From positions 118,065,757 to 118,129,756 of the forward strand of contig CANTUZ010000001.1 in assembly GCA_947846985.1 (NCBI GenBank): DNA of 64,000 nt. Direction: 5' to 3'. Within the stretch, counting starts at the first letter, position 1; each line of letters starts with the position of its first letter. The notes beneath the pieces are model-generated. The model was given only the letters and a program-made list of their open reading frames with translations. It did no database searches and was not told the DNA's origin. The DNA comes from Fratercula arctica (lineage: Eukaryota; Chordata; Aves; Charadriiformes; Alcidae). This document shows, piece after piece, positions 23,481 through 36,384 of this stretch. The translations under genes and the position numbers were made by a program.

Positions 23481-26400
23481 TGGTAGACCACTAGATGGCA
23501 GGAAAAGGCAGGGATTGAGCACCGCCAGCTGCGGCTTCCCTGCGAGCGGGACCCTTTATTTCCACCCCCACCCCCCACCTGCAGAGCGGCCCTCCTAAAT
23601 TCGATGGGTACGTCGGAGTACAAGCACAACCGCTCTACACCCAACAAACCTCAAGTTAATTTCCTCTTTTCTTTTTCTTTCTCTTTTTTTTTTTTTTTTT
23701 CCTTCTGTTCTTTGGGGTGATATTTTGGAGGTTCTTTGGTTTTGCTTTGTCTTCTTACAGTGCTAGACAAAGACGTGGCACCTGTTTTGAGCTCTCCACT
23801 GAACTGTGGCATGGTGGCGGTGCATGAACGGAACCTGTTCCTTTTAGGGAAGGGCAGGTGCTTTTCTGCAGTTCTTTGGAAGACAGGGTGACATGCCACC
23901 AGCCAAAAGTGGTTTTCATTGATTAAGAACAAAACAAAACCCTTCCACCTTAAATTATGTCCTTAATTGCTCACCCTTTTACTCCTTCTCCTGAAGTGTT
24001 ATGTGTCCAGAGAGAAAATCCCAAAATACTGTTGAAATTTTAGGGCTAACCAGATTTACTCTGAGCAGTTGTCAGCACTACTGCCTGGGGTATCACTTTT
24101 ATTTGCATTTTTGGCCAGGATAACTATTATTTGCTTAACCAAAGGACACCAAACCCATTTTACAATATTTATTCAGTTTCAAGCCTTTTCTCTAAGTCTC
24201 GACTTTTTAATTACTCTGGTGTCAGTGAAAGACCATATCATCCAAAGAGTTATATTCCAAACAGAAACAGAGCAAGCTTCTTTTTAACAATATTTCTGTC
24301 ACCTCCTGTCTTTCTTGACCCAGAGGAATCCCCTACAAGGATGAAAGTTGCCCCCTGTTCCATCCCTGCCTTGAGCCCTAGCTGTGCCTGGCCACATGAA
24401 GCCAAGGCAGGGAGGTGAACATCTTTCATTTCAGCGACTCTTTGATTGCCACAGGTCCCAACACCCACCCCTGCCTGCTAACAGGCTGCCTTATTTCCAG
24501 GGCTTGCTTCTACTTGGCTGTCACAAATTAACCACTAAAATAATTGGCTTCTTTTGATTTTCCTAAAATAACATGCATCTTTTGAATTTAATTTCTCTAC
24601 ATTTTCTGCTCCCATTCAGCTTAGTGTCTGACAGATACGGTATTTCAAAATATGCTTATCTTTCTTTAGAGTTTCTCCTTCAGGAAGTAACTAATCCAAA
24701 CATAAAATAAAACCTTACTTGCCACATGGGATATAATCAGTATCCCAAAACTCACCTTGTCATCTTCCCCCTGGACATCCTCTCTGGTGTGGGATTGGAA
24801 CATTTTATCTGAGCTAACTGCCACCAGGCTCCCTTAAGACTCATGGGAGAAAAAAGAATCATATCTCACAATTTGTGCATATCATAGTTAAGGGGGCATT
24901 GGATGAATCACCATAAAAAGACTGATTTACTCCTTGATTGTGAAGAAAGCCTTCTCATCTACAGAAATACACTGACTTCGCTCTGAGCTGCACCAAGGAG
25001 AACACATCTTCCTTTGGTCTGCTGTCATACACTTATTTTCCATCGTCTGCAAGCTTCTGTTCCAACTGCAGTAACGTACATCCACCTGGATCAATTGAGG
25101 CAGGTCTAAGAATGAGATCTGCTCACCTGATGGTCTGTGTGATGGATCTGAGTTTGATCTACTGGCTCTAGGTCCAGGACTGAAGATCCTCAATCCGTGT
25201 TAATTTGTTGGCATCCTGCTACAACAATGGATAAAAATTGAGCAGGAAGCAAAGCTACCATGAACCATGGCAGAAAGTACCTATTTCAGCCCCTCAGATG
25301 CAAAGGAGTGTAAGCAACTGAAGCTACAGGGGTGTTCCCAGGAGCTCAGAGCAGTGAGCATGATGGACAGCACAAGGAAGGTCCCAATGTGAGAGCTGGA
25401 GCAACGCAAGAGAATGGAGTTGCCTTTTTCCCCCCTAACGTCAAGGTGGCAGCAAAGGGCAGTCAAAGATTTGTATGAGTAAAAAACTTCAGGCCTGCCC
25501 ATAGGTTTCCTCTGATCCCTGTAGCATCTGAAGCGAGACTACAGATTTTTAGGTAGACAAGGAAAAGTAGGGCAGGTCTGACATTACAGTTTCCATATCA
25601 GATAAAGCACGTACAAAGGTTGTTGGTGGCAAGAGACTGAATCCCAGCTTTCTCTTCTGCCCTGTAGGAAAAGTAATTTGGTTCAGCTTGTCGCAACCAT
25701 ATTATGGACTCTTGGTAGATGAACCAGAAGGAAGAAAATTAATAATAAAATAAAAGAATATTTTTATATTTTCATGTTTGTCTAAGCAGAGAGCATTTGA
25801 GGGGAACAGACACACCACACAAGTTGTTGCAGCTACAGTTAACCTCTTTCCATCATGGAAGAGGACAAATGCTTTACAATATGTGGGGGCAGGGATGTTA
25901 AATTCCCTGGCGTGATTTACTGTAACAGCAGCTCTATTAAAATCATTGAAAGATAACTGTTAGAAAAACACTTATCATGCGTCGCTGAAGGGAGTAAAGG
26001 AAAACCAAAGACTAAATCCTGAACTACAGCTTCTCCCCTTCTTCCTTAGCCAAAGACAGGCCTCCTGGAAGAACCATCAGGGAGCGACGTCTGTGAAGTC
26101 AGAACACCACGTCAGCCATTTAGCATCACCCCTCTTTCATGAATTACAGAAATGGAGAGGGGAAGGGGGAGGGTCCACTCAAGGTCCACCCAGCAGATCA
26201 GCGCAAGCACGGGAAGAGCAGCCAAGCCTGTGGATGACAGTGTGCACTTGGGATCAGTAGCAGAGCTGAGGAGGACTCCAGCATGAAAACTTCCTCCCTG
26301 CGTTTACTAATTCTGATCCTTGTAAAAATCCTTACCCAAAGGACTGTCCCAGCAAGGCACACAAAGTACAGCTTGCCATGGACAGAAAATACAGTTATTG

Positions 26401-28432
26401 CGCTTAACTATCACTTGTCTCCCGAAGAATAGAAAATAAACATAACTTATTATGGGGCCCCAGAGAACTGTAATTTTCCCAAATATGGGGGAGGGAGACT
26501 ATTCGTTCAATCTTGAAAATTTTAACAAGAGGTCTAAAATTAACCTCCCTAGCATTCTCACGGTTCTTTTTCGATAAATAAATATCCTTTTGCTAGCTGC
26601 TGTTTTTCCAGAATAAGAGCTATATTACCAGCACATGTATCTTTGATTACTAGTTGCATGGGATTAGGTTATTGTTAAGTTTTAATCGTTCCTGCTTTGC
26701 TTTGACATTCTTAAGTGCTAGATACACTCTCTAGTAGGTTAGTGTGTTACATAAATGCAGACAGACTTGGTTTAAAAAATATGTATTATCCCAGCCAGTG
26801 TTTTGAGACAGGCCCTACTTTTGAAGTAGACAGAATGCAAATACCTACCAGTACTCCCACCGTCGCTTCAACACCACTACTACAACAAAATTTCCATTAT
26901 AGGAACCATTTGATGCCATGGAGCAAATGACATACTGAGAGGCTACTGTGACCTTTGAGTATTTATCTTTCTCAAGCAACTTCAGCCATTGGTGAGGGCA
27001 ACTGAGACATCTGCATCCCCGAAGAAAAAGGCTGGCGGGCGGTCAGAAAAATTAATGTAGAGATGACTTTTGCAATCAGCCAAGTTAAAAATACTCATCC
27101 CCCATCCACACATGCAAGATTTGGGCTGCGCTGGCTGAGGCCAGTGGGCTGTTAGGAAGCAAAAGCAGCAGTGTTTTATATGGCACTGCCCCTGCAGCTA
27201 AGGGCAGGTAAAGCTCACAGGAAGACTCAAGACCTCTCATTAGGTTATCTGATCTGGCACACAATGCTGGTGCAAATTTTGATTTCCTCCAAACTCACTC
27301 CACGGTCACGGAACCCACAGCAACAAGTGGAGCTGCCCGCATTGGCAATGCACAGCGGGCAGCGTCAGAGCAGACGGTGGGTGACGGGAGCAGTGGGGCC
27401 CCTGGCAGGTCTTCCAAGGAAAACAGATCTGAATGATGAAGTTCTGGTTTTTCTCTGACAAAGGGTGACTGCACTGTGGCCCTCCCCAGAGCGGAAAGAG
27501 CACGATAAGGAGAAATAAACATCATTGGTTTCTTCTGAGACGGTCCAGAGCTTGCAAAGGTCCTTGGAATAACGAGCAGACACAGTACAGCTTTTCAGGT
27601 GCCAAATAGAGGTTCTAATGTACTTCCTTTCTGAAAAATATTTGTTTCCTACCACCTTATCTTTGTTTTCCCTGAATTTATTGCAAAAGTAATTTCGTTC
27701 CCAGCAGGGAGGTTATATGTGTGTGGCGCACACAGAGCGACACCCTGCAATTTTCACAGACACATAGGTGTCTGTGTCACCTCCTAATTGCTTCACTACG
27801 TCTAAACCACAGACTCGGTCTCTGTCAACAGTCTCAGAAAGAGAATGGGGGTGCAGAAGGGCAACTGGCCCCGGCAAGGCAGGCAGGGGCCGAACTGGGC
27901 ACAGCCTGGGCCACCCACTGGAATAAAACACTTCCGCTTGGGCTGACAACGTGCCAAACTGGGTCCAACCGCTTTAGGGAGGGAAAAATAAATGACGTTT
28001 GAAACATCTCCAGGAGGCGTATGAAAACAGCATTTTTGCCTAAACAAACACAAAAGGTATTTGTCAGCTCTGCCCAGAAAACCATGCCCTCTGGGATACC
28101 CCAGAGAAGGGGGACATTTACACTGATGCTCAGGTCAGTGGTACATACCTGTAATGTTTAATGCAGTTGTCATAAATGATCCCTTGAGTTTTTCCCGTGA
28201 GAAAGCTTTTCAGAGTTTATCTCCTCCTAAGTTCTCCTAAAAAGTTGACAGAAATGTTCAGAAAAAAATATTTTCTGATGGAGAAGATAATTTTTTTCAG
28301 ACAGATTGTTTTGATGTAGCAAAGAATTAAAAATTAATCCTGTGAGACTGTAAGATTTCATTTCCTCTTTATCTGAATAGATGTTTTATTATTTCATTTG
28401 AAAGTGCTATTTTAACTCAACTCAGGCGCAGC
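23481..28432. other. intergenic, nothing recognised
   Basis: There is a pyrimidine-rich tract with a T run at about 23664-23702. No coding sequence, LINE tail or LTR was recognised in the remainder. Confidence 0.5.
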
Positions 28433-28810
28433 TGTTGTCCCTCAACAGGGTTCGAGCCCAGTGCGTAGCAGTCAGTTACCAAACACAGAGCTGAGATTCC
28501 ATGTTGGAAACATTTTTCAGTTCTGTGCAGAAAGATTAGGTTACTTTGGGTTACTGGCTTAGGTTACTTTGGGTTGCTGGAGACAGGTAAAGTTGGCACT
28601 CACTCCCTTCCAAACTATCTTCTATTCTTATAATCGATTGTTCTGCCTACTTTCTAATCTTGTAGGTAAATACTCTGTCTGTTTTCTAGTATGGTTAATT
28701 GCTCCATGATTCCACTTCCATCCATCATCCCCTATACTTGTCCATCCATGGACACACTCATCCATCTATCCACCCATCCATCCAGAGACTTATTCACCCA
28801 TGCGACTACA
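28433..28810 (-). repeat. 3' LTR of the provirus, internally deleted
   Basis: The plus strand begins TGTTGTCCCTCAACAGGG and ends CATGCGACTACA, giving TG...CA edges. It matches the right-hand LTR in order but lacks about 170 bases of its middle. It also carries a tandem duplication of a 23-base unit containing TTAGGTTACTTTGGGTT near 28535-28578. TCCA-type repeats lie at 28715-28790. Confidence 0.85.
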
Positions 28811-28826
28811 AATTCCCCCCCTTTGA
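28811..28826 (-). other. polypurine tract of the provirus
   Basis: On the minus strand AAAGGGGGGGAATT lies directly against the start of the 3' LTR, the position where retroviruses prime plus-strand DNA synthesis. It fixes the LTR boundary at 28810. Confidence 0.8.
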
Positions 28827-28899
28827 CAGTATGGGCCTTACCCAGAAATCCCACAGCTCTCACCTTTTTGGATTTTTGCCAGCTCCATAAAATAATCCA

Positions 28900-30130
28900 T
28901 ATTGTCCCTATAACTGTTGTCTCTTCTGGTTATCACGATTGACAGGTCTGGTAAAGATTGACTTACATAGTCCAGTTCAGGCTGGGAGAAGTCATATTAC
29001 ACAGCAACATACTATTGTGACAATTATAACAAGTATACCCATCATAAACAGCTTTAGCCATTCAAAGTTTGGCAGTCATGAGGTTAATCACGAAAAATCA
29101 GCTCTGGTGTTTTGTTTTATTTCTTGGACTAATGTGTGTAACTGCCCAAACTTTTCTTCTACTCCTGAATCGTCTGACAGATTAAAACAGCACTTTTCTT
29201 TGAATTCCTCACGTTTGTGATTATGTCTTAACAGAAGGTAATCTATGGCTGCTCCGTTTTTAAGGTTGACTTCTCGTAGCTCGGCCATTTCTCCACTCTA
29301 AGGTTGCTAGTGCTTGTGAGGTAAAGTTTATACCTTTTACTATTGTGCAGATAAGGCGTTTGATTGTATGATAATTCTTAGCTACACCTGCTCCTGGTGT
29401 GATAAAGGCAGCAGCACTTATCTCTCCTGGACTGATAAGAGTTGCCTCAGAATTACAATCTGAAGGCAACTGTTTGGCTTCTCTTTTCTGTCAGGTGCCT
29501 TTCCCTATAACTTTCTCAACTAGGTCTCCTTTAGAGGACATAAGTATAGTTAATTTTCCCATGGTGCAGGGACCCCCTGTAGCATTAGCCGGGATATAGA
29601 TGAAGGTTTCACGACCACATAACAAAAATCACCCCAGAGGTAATTTAGTATGTGCATTTCCATAAGGCATTTGGTCCATAAAGTTACACCTGATATGAGG
29701 GTAGGAATGAGTTAAATTTTCACAGTTTTTCAGGCAGTCTGTAAATGTTACGCACCTTTCTGCCGGGAATGTACATTTGGCTTTTAAGTGTATCATCTAT
29801 CTTTTCTGAGAGTTATATTTCCCCAACTACACATACTCTGATAGGTTGTTAGTTAAATCAATGTGGGCTAGGTATGTAATTCTTTAGTACCTGTAAGGAT
29901 GTAGGTATGCCTATGGCACAGGAAGTAAATACACGTTCAACTGATTCTCCCCCCATTAAACAAAAGTCAATAGATTTTGCCACACTTCTGGCTAAATTTT
30001 TCCAAATGTCTTCTCTCCTATCCCATTCATGACTCATGAGTGAGCAAATGTTACTCTGGTCATTATGAACAGTGAAATTAGCAGGAGCCAAAAATTCTTA
30101 ATTTCTGCCTTTTTGGACCACAACCGTAGA
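28900..30130 (-). pseudogene. env remnant of the provirus
   Basis: Broken minus-strand frames cover part of the surface subunit (29858-30091), a small hydrophobic stretch with AAAFITPGAGVAKN near 29400, the heptad/AAIDYLLLRHN region ending in KCCFNLS (29088-29288) and a membrane span (GILVIIVTIVCCCVI, near 29020-29070). The first cysteine normally expected before the CC pair is not seen; the sequence reads KREEFKEKCC. Stops lie between and within the pieces, so no envelope protein can be made. It is described only as a fossil. Confidence 0.8.
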
Positions 30131-30234
30131 TCACACAGTGGTTCAACTTGTCACTATTCCTTCCTTGGACCTGCCTTTGGAGAGGTGCTCTGGTCATCTG
30201 CTTTGGGTGCAGCTTTTATCCGCGTGTGATCAAT

Positions 30235-31990
30235 CTAGGATTTAATTCCATCTACTTTAACTGCTGTCTGTGTGGTTAGAAGTACCTCATATGGTCCTTT
30301 CCACACCTCCTTTAAGGGTTTGTCATTCCAAGTTCGGATCAGCACACAATCTCTGGGTTGGAAAAGGTGTACTGGAACATCCAGAGGCAGAGACAACCAT
30401 TCTTGAACATACCTGTGGAGAGAAAATAACACAGTGGCCAAAGACAAAAAATGCTCTCCTACCCAATTTTCACCTTTTACATGCATTTAGCTCCCTTCGG
30501 TCACCAGTTTGTTCACAGAGTATGGCCTACCATATAATAGTTCAAATGAGCTAACACCCTCCCTGGCCCTAGGGGCTATTCTAATCCTCAGGAGCGCTAT
30601 TGGCAGTATCTGTGACCATTTTATGTGAGTTTCCTGACATATCTTAGCTAATCGTTTCTTTAACGTTTGGTTCATCCTTTCCACCTAACCTCTAGAGTGC
30701 GGCCTCCAAGTTTTATGTAGATCCCATTTAAAATTTAAGGCTTTTGCTACTCCTTGGACTATTTCCGACACAAAAGAAGGACCATTGTCTGAGGAAAGTT
30801 CCTCTGGTATCCTAAATTGGGGGATTATTTCTTTCAAAAGGATCTTTACCACTTACCTGGCTTTGTTGGTTTGACGAGGAAAGGCCTCTGGCCATCCCAT
30901 GAAAGTATCCTTTATCACCAATAGATATGGATGGAATCTTCTGGGAAATTCTGAAAAGTCTATTTGCCAGTATTGTCTGGGCTTCATTCCTCTCTTTGTT
31001 TCTCCCGGTGGAGGTTTCAGTTGGATTTTGGGGTTATTTGCAGAGCACACAGGGCATCTTCGCACTATTCGATCCTGGCTTCCTGGACTAGTAATGCTGT
31101 TGCTGCTACATGCGCGTAGGCACACCAGCCATCCTTTACTGGTTTCGTCCCACTGTTTGGTTACTGGTCTTTTCCAGCTTCCTAACATCTGAGTCATTAT
31201 CCCTACAGCCAACCCCCTTCGCTCATGCATGAAAAGTTGGAAGGGTTTTTCCATATTTGTCAGTCCTAGAGACAGGGCCGATACCAGGGCCTTTTTGATG
31301 TCATCAAATCCTTTATGACACCCAGCAGTCCATTATGAAACATTCTCTGGCCCTTCTGTGGCTTCATAAAGGGGTTTTGCCATTAGTCCAAAATTTGGAA
31401 TCCAAATCTGGCAGAACCCTGCCATTCCTAGAAATCCTCGCAGTTGTTTCTTTGTTCTGGGGACAGCTATTTGGCACATGGCTTCTTTCAGGTCAGGGAA
31501 ATATCAAATCCCAAATACTGTACTTCCTGTTGGTATATTTGAGCCTTCTTCTGAGAGACCCGGCACCCAGCCATTCCTAAATAATTTAACAGATCAATAC
31601 TTAATTGGGTACACTTTTCTTTTGTTGGGCCTCCCAGCAAGAAGTCATTGGCATATTGCAGCAAGGTTCCTTCATTTAAATTTGGCCAGTTATTTAAGTC
31701 TGTGGCTAGTGCATTTCCAAATATCGTGGGACTGTTTTTAAATACTTGCTGTTAAGACCTTTTGCTGCAGAAAGGGTTGCAGAGTTTGCTGGCCTGTAAT
31801 TCCCTGGATCAGGGCATTAGTCCTAATAAGTCCTTTGCAATTAGTTACCACTGAGTGTGTGGTGCCACTATCTAATAGAAAATCAATTGTCTCTTTTGCC
31901 AGCTTCATTGGAACCAGGGAATCAACTGGAGAGTTTGGAATAGCGTCCCCAGGTCCCCATTATTCTGAATCTGAGTTACCTACCATAATC
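30235..31990 (-). pseudogene. pol remnant of the provirus, with deletions
   Basis: In sense order there is a degraded protease-like region (about 31990-31760), a reverse transcriptase piece around the active site reading LLQYANDFLLGG near 31640-31680, then the thumb/connection region with TKKQLRGFLGMAGFC. The sequence then passes directly from SWKRPV into integrase. The first part of reverse transcriptase and RNase H are therefore deleted. Integrase keeps the CPVC zinc-binding part, WQIDFSEFP with one catalytic aspartate, and C-terminal pieces at 30487-30684 and 30235-30486. The usual second residue of the reverse transcriptase acidic pair is altered (YAND). Stops and frameshifts occur throughout. 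Confidence 0.85.
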
Positions 31991-32019
31991 AAGTCATTAT
32001 GTCCTCTTTTTGTCTCCTC

Positions 32020-32905
32020 ACTTCAATGGCCACTCATTTTTCCAGTCACCCATCCTCCTACATTTTGCACACTGGTTGGGCCTGAGGGGATCTGCTTCTT
32101 TCCCCCCATCATCCCCTTCCCCTGTTCTCTAAACTTCCATTCTTGCTTTGGCCTCTCTCTCTTTCCTCTACTATTGCTGCTGCTAAAAGGGAGGCTTGCA
32201 GCTTCAATTTCCCTTGTTCTTTTTTCTCTTTTATTTCTTCACTGTTATTATAGACCTTATAAACTATTTCAATTAACTGGGAGATCGGCATCCCCCTAGT
32301 TCTCTCTGTTCTCTGCAATTTCTTCCTAACATCAGGGGCTGACTGTCCTATAAACAACATACTGAACATCTTTTGGTTAGTCTCATCATCGGGATCCAGA
32401 TTTGTAATTGGCCAAATCGTTCACAGGAGATGATGAGATTCCTGAAACCCCTGAACTCAGGGAAACACTACAGCTTTCCCCTGCAGGGGCACCGGACCTA
32501 ATTCCCTGTCCTGGTGACCGCTGGTTTACCAACGAACTATGCACCGATGGGTTATATGGTGGTGGGGCAGAGGGCACTAATAATTGAACATCCTTGAGGT
32601 CTGGGCTAGGATAGGGCTTTGAAACACTGAATACCCCACTTTTCTTTAGTTCTAATACATGGCATAACATGATCCTCTTTGATTTCACATTTCATCTCAC
32701 TTCCCCGATCATTTACAAAAAAGCCATCAATTGTAGAATAGTTTTAAAATTCAAAAGACCCACTTTTTGGCTGCTTTTCCTCATCATCCAATCTATATTG
32801 CGACCACCACTAATTGCAGTATTGCTTCATTTTATCTTTTGTCATTGGATTGAATCCAAATTTAGACCAATTTTTAAGGATACAACCCAGAGAATAGGGT
32901 AGGAT
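32020..32905 (-). pseudogene. gag remnant of the provirus
   Basis: In sense order there is a matrix-like start with GCILKNWSKFGFNP near 32860, then a proline-rich piece with PSAPPPYNP (32386-32688), a capsid C-terminal piece with GQSAPDVRKKLQ (32109-32369) and a zinc-knuckle relic reading CAKCRRMGDW near 32040-32080. The knuckle lacks its histidine and last cysteine. The central capsid is missing or shifted between these pieces. It cannot encode a working polyprotein. Confidence 0.8.
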
Positions 32906-32918
32906 TTGGGACTGGTTA

Positions 32919-32936
32919 CCCCCCCCCCCCCCCCCG
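32919..32936 (+). repeat. poly(C) tract in the provirus leader
   Basis: About 17 C in a row lie just upstream, in the sense direction, of the gag remnant. It is poly(G) on the proviral sense strand. Confidence 0.9.
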
Positions 32937-33330
32937 CCTCTCGCCATTATACCGGCAGCAGCTCACACTTGGCCTTGACCATACTTGAGGCTGCTCATGG
33001 ATGATCTTGTGGTTTCTTAAGGTGACTTACAAGTATTTATCCCAGTCTTGCTGTAACAGAGCTTCCACGTGTGAGACTGACAATCTGCTCCTGACCGACC
33101 ATGTGTGCAATTAAACGTTACTCACCCGTCCATTTGGTCCCTCCCTCTACCAAGGTTTCAAACAGGAATCTCTCAGAGCGTTGCGCTGTTGTGTCACTCG
33201 CTGACCGTGGACCACCGGGGGGGTTGAAGCTGGACACCCTGTAAAATCAGTGGTGCACACTTGGGCTCAGGCATTCCATCTCTCCATCACTGATGCTGAC
33301 GAGCTGGGCTGGGCAAGGTCTTTCGCAGCA

Positions 33331-33348
33331 GTGCCATCTGGGTGACCA
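33331..33348 (-). other. primer-binding site of the provirus
   Basis: On the sense (minus) strand the 18 bases TGGTCACCCAGATGGCAC begin five bases after the 5' LTR. A PBS starts with TGG because it pairs with the tRNA CCA end. I cannot name the tRNA with confidence. Confidence 0.7.
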
Positions 33349-33353
33349 AAATA

Positions 33354-33892
33354 TGTTGTCCCTCAACAGGGACACACAGAGTCGAGATTTCACATTCAAA
33401 ACTTTATTCAGTTCTGCACAGAAAAGGGTGCTAGGCAATCATTTGCAAAGCTAGCACACCCACACAAGGCACAACGGACTTTTATACATTTAGCTTATCA
33501 GGAAAAAGGTTCATAGATGAATTTGCTATTGTTCAAGACATTACAAACTACAGCACCTGTGCTAATTAATTCCAGCTCATTACATGAAGGCGGTCTAACA
33601 TTAGCATATAAGATCTCCTCCCAGGGCTGTGATTTTTACCATAATAATTAGCCTTAGGTTATTTTAGGTTGCCAGAGACAGGTGGAGTCGGCACACCCTC
33701 CCTTCCAAACTATCTTCTATTCTTATAATTTATTGTTCTGTCTATTTTCTAATCTTGTAGTTAAATGCTCTATCTGTTTCTGTTATGGTTAATTGCTCTG
33801 TGACCCTACATCCATCCATCCATCCATCCCTGGAGTCATCCATCCATCGACATACTCATTCATCCACAGACTTATCCACCCATGCAACTACG
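33354..33892 (-). repeat. 5' LTR of the provirus
   Basis: The 539-base LTR begins on the plus strand at TGTTGTCCCTCAACAGGG and ends near CATGCAACTACG, where the last base differs from the CA expected. It contains TCCATCCATCC repeats (33811-33870) at the U3 end in sense orientation. An AATAAA-type signal occurs on the sense strand as the complement of CTTTATTC near 33400. Confidence 0.85.
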
Positions 33893-36384
33893 CGGCTTTC
33901 TTTTATATCTACTAACAAATCAGCTAGCCTGTTACCATATCAGCTGCTGGTTTAGAAGCAGTTGCCTTGGTTAAGAAACGAATGACACCTTGAAAGGATA
34001 GGGCAAATAGGGCTTTTATGGTAGGCAAATAAATCTTTTGCCATCTTTATCATGGTAAAATCGTTGTCTTACTCCATGATGATTCACATTCCTTAAAGAA
34101 AGAGAAGACAAAAGTAGGAAGCCCTTTCAACCTGATTGCACTTTACTAATTTCCTGATCCCTCAGTTTCCACCCTCTGCCAATGCACAACACCCACTGCC
34201 CCCAGGCACCCCTGCAGCTCCTGAGGGCTCTGCACACCCATGTCCTCTTCCTCAGGAGGTAGGAGAAGGAGGGGACAGGAAACTATGGGCCTCTGAAACA
34301 CTCAGACCAGCGAAAAAATTACTGAAAACTACATCTTGAACAACCAAAATAGATGAGCACTGTTTGTTTTAGTCATCGAATACAGGAGAGTCCTATGGAG
34401 AAAATGTTGGTTGAGACTGCTCATTCACAAACCCCGGGAGGGCAAATTAAGATTACATACATAAGCTTTTCATTCTATCATTTCATAACTTCCATTCACA
34501 TAAGGGTATAATGCTGGTTTTCCTATTATTCATCCTGTTATCTGGGTAAGGTACTCCTTTTAGGATCTCCTTTCCACTTTTTAATTTCAAGGGCAGACGG
34601 TGCTGTCTCTTGCCATGCCTTGCTCTTTTCCATTCTTCATGCAATTAGTTTCAAACACTCAACACACAAGAGCAATTCCCACACCCTTTTCCTGTGTATT
34701 ACCTACCATGCATTCATCAGTGGGATCCTTGTTGCCCATTCCTGTTAGTCTTGCCAATAAGGTAACCGAAATAATGATTCATGAATTTAGGACAAACACT
34801 GTCTTTCCTGTTGCCTTCTGTGAACTACTTTGCAACAGCACCCTGAGGGCAGCTCCCAAAACCATATTTTGGGCCTCACTGAGTATTTTGTGGCACCACC
34901 AGAAAAATTCTGTTCCAAGCGAGTCCAGGAAACTAAGTAAGTTGCAGACAAATGTGAATTGGCATGGCCATTTTGCGTACAGCTTTCAGAAAGTCCTCCC
35001 ATTTCCAGGTAATCTAACTATTTACACAGTTTTAAGAATACAAGGGGTTTTTGCCTTTAAAACACCCACTGCTTTAAGTAGGGTATAGAAGAGGGCATCT
35101 CCTTGCTGATTTCACTCCACTTCAGATTAGGCCAGCCAGGAAATGCCACCCATATTACACATCATTTTTGCCCTTAAAATGATTCCAACTGGCAAACTAG
35201 GAGGGGTTCTGCTGAATACATTAAAGTAAATAGAAATGAGCAGTTTTTCCTGGACTCTAATAATTTATCAAAGAAAAGGACATGAAGTCTTGCAGGACAG
35301 CTCAGAAAGTGTTGATACATAAGCTAAATTTAGTTTTAGCGAGGCTTTTCTGTCTTCATGAAGAACATTGCAGCTCGGTTCTCACACACTCCATTGGTCA
35401 TCTTAACTAGGGACATGACCTCTATAGGATTGGATGGCCTCTTACCATGTCAATGTAGCAGGTTTCACATGAGGCAGCCCAAGTACGAATTGCCATACAA
35501 AAAAGATGGGTTTTGTGGCCCTTTAAGACTGAACATATCACCAATCTTAACTGAACATCACATGAATAAATGTCTCAGGTGAATATATTTCTAGTGAACA
35601 GACAAGAAAATTCTTCTCCTGGGTAGCTGAGTTGAAGCAAGGATGAAGAAACGGGTCTTACATCTTCACATTTAAGTACAGAAAGAGCTTGTGCTCCATC
35701 TCAGTAGGCACACATGCATTTTATCCCATGCAAGGTTCTTAAACATTTCCACCATTTACCAAGAGATTGTGTAATGGCTGTAAATGTTCTGTGCTGCTTG
35801 GGGCTTGTAACTTAACTGTATGTTCAAATTTAGATTCATTTTAAACAGCAACCAAGGTGATATATGAATCCCATAACTTAAAATGAGTTAACCTTTTCAC
35901 ACTTTTCCCTCCCATGCATTAGATTAATTTCCCAACTTTCAACTTCAGCAGCAAGTCAGTAATACAGTAAAGAAACTCTATGCAAGTAATTTTGAACAAT
36001 TACTGTTCCTGGAAACTGAAGGCTGCTGGTTTGCCAGCTATGTAAAAAGAAATAAGCTTACATTTTGTCTAAATAAATATTTGGCGACAATAATAAGTAA
36101 GAGGAAAACAGTTACCAGTTTTAGAGACAGGTGCAACCTTGTAGCTACTTTGGCAAAACACTGGGATTCATGGATCTGTCTCCTCTTTGGCACCTACTTA
36201 AATGCAGACTTTCTCTGGAGTTTCCTGTAATCCATCAATTTGACAGTTTTTCCTGGAATACCAGTTAAATAATATCAACCTGATAGTTATGCAGGCTGTC
36301 ATTTTTACTGAAGGAGAATTGAATGCAAGTGCCAAAATTAGATGTTTTCCTCCTTTGGGAATACGGATGTAGACTAACTGCCCG
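33893..36384. other. intergenic, nothing recognised
   Basis: Only short accidental open frames occur, the longest 162 codons at 34600-35088 on the plus strand. That frame has no recognisable motif and a composition typical of non-coding DNA. No repeats with clear ends were found. Confidence 0.45.

Larger units (their letters stand above)
28433..33892 (-). mobile_element. degraded gammaretrovirus-like endogenous provirus, minus strand
   Basis: This is a provirus of about 5.5 kb with two LTRs, a primer-binding site, gag, pol and env remnants and a polypurine tract, all reading right to left. Signs of the gamma-like class are a capsid C-terminal region with GQSAPDVRKKLQ, adjacent PSAP and PPPY late-domain motifs in gag, and an env transmembrane subunit with an AAIDYLLL heptad segment before a CC pair. 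Every gene is broken by stops and frameshifts. Pol lacks the start of reverse transcriptase and the RNase H region. The edges show only a weak duplication candidate (CAGC left, CGGC right). It is an old fossil with no intact product. Confidence 0.9.
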
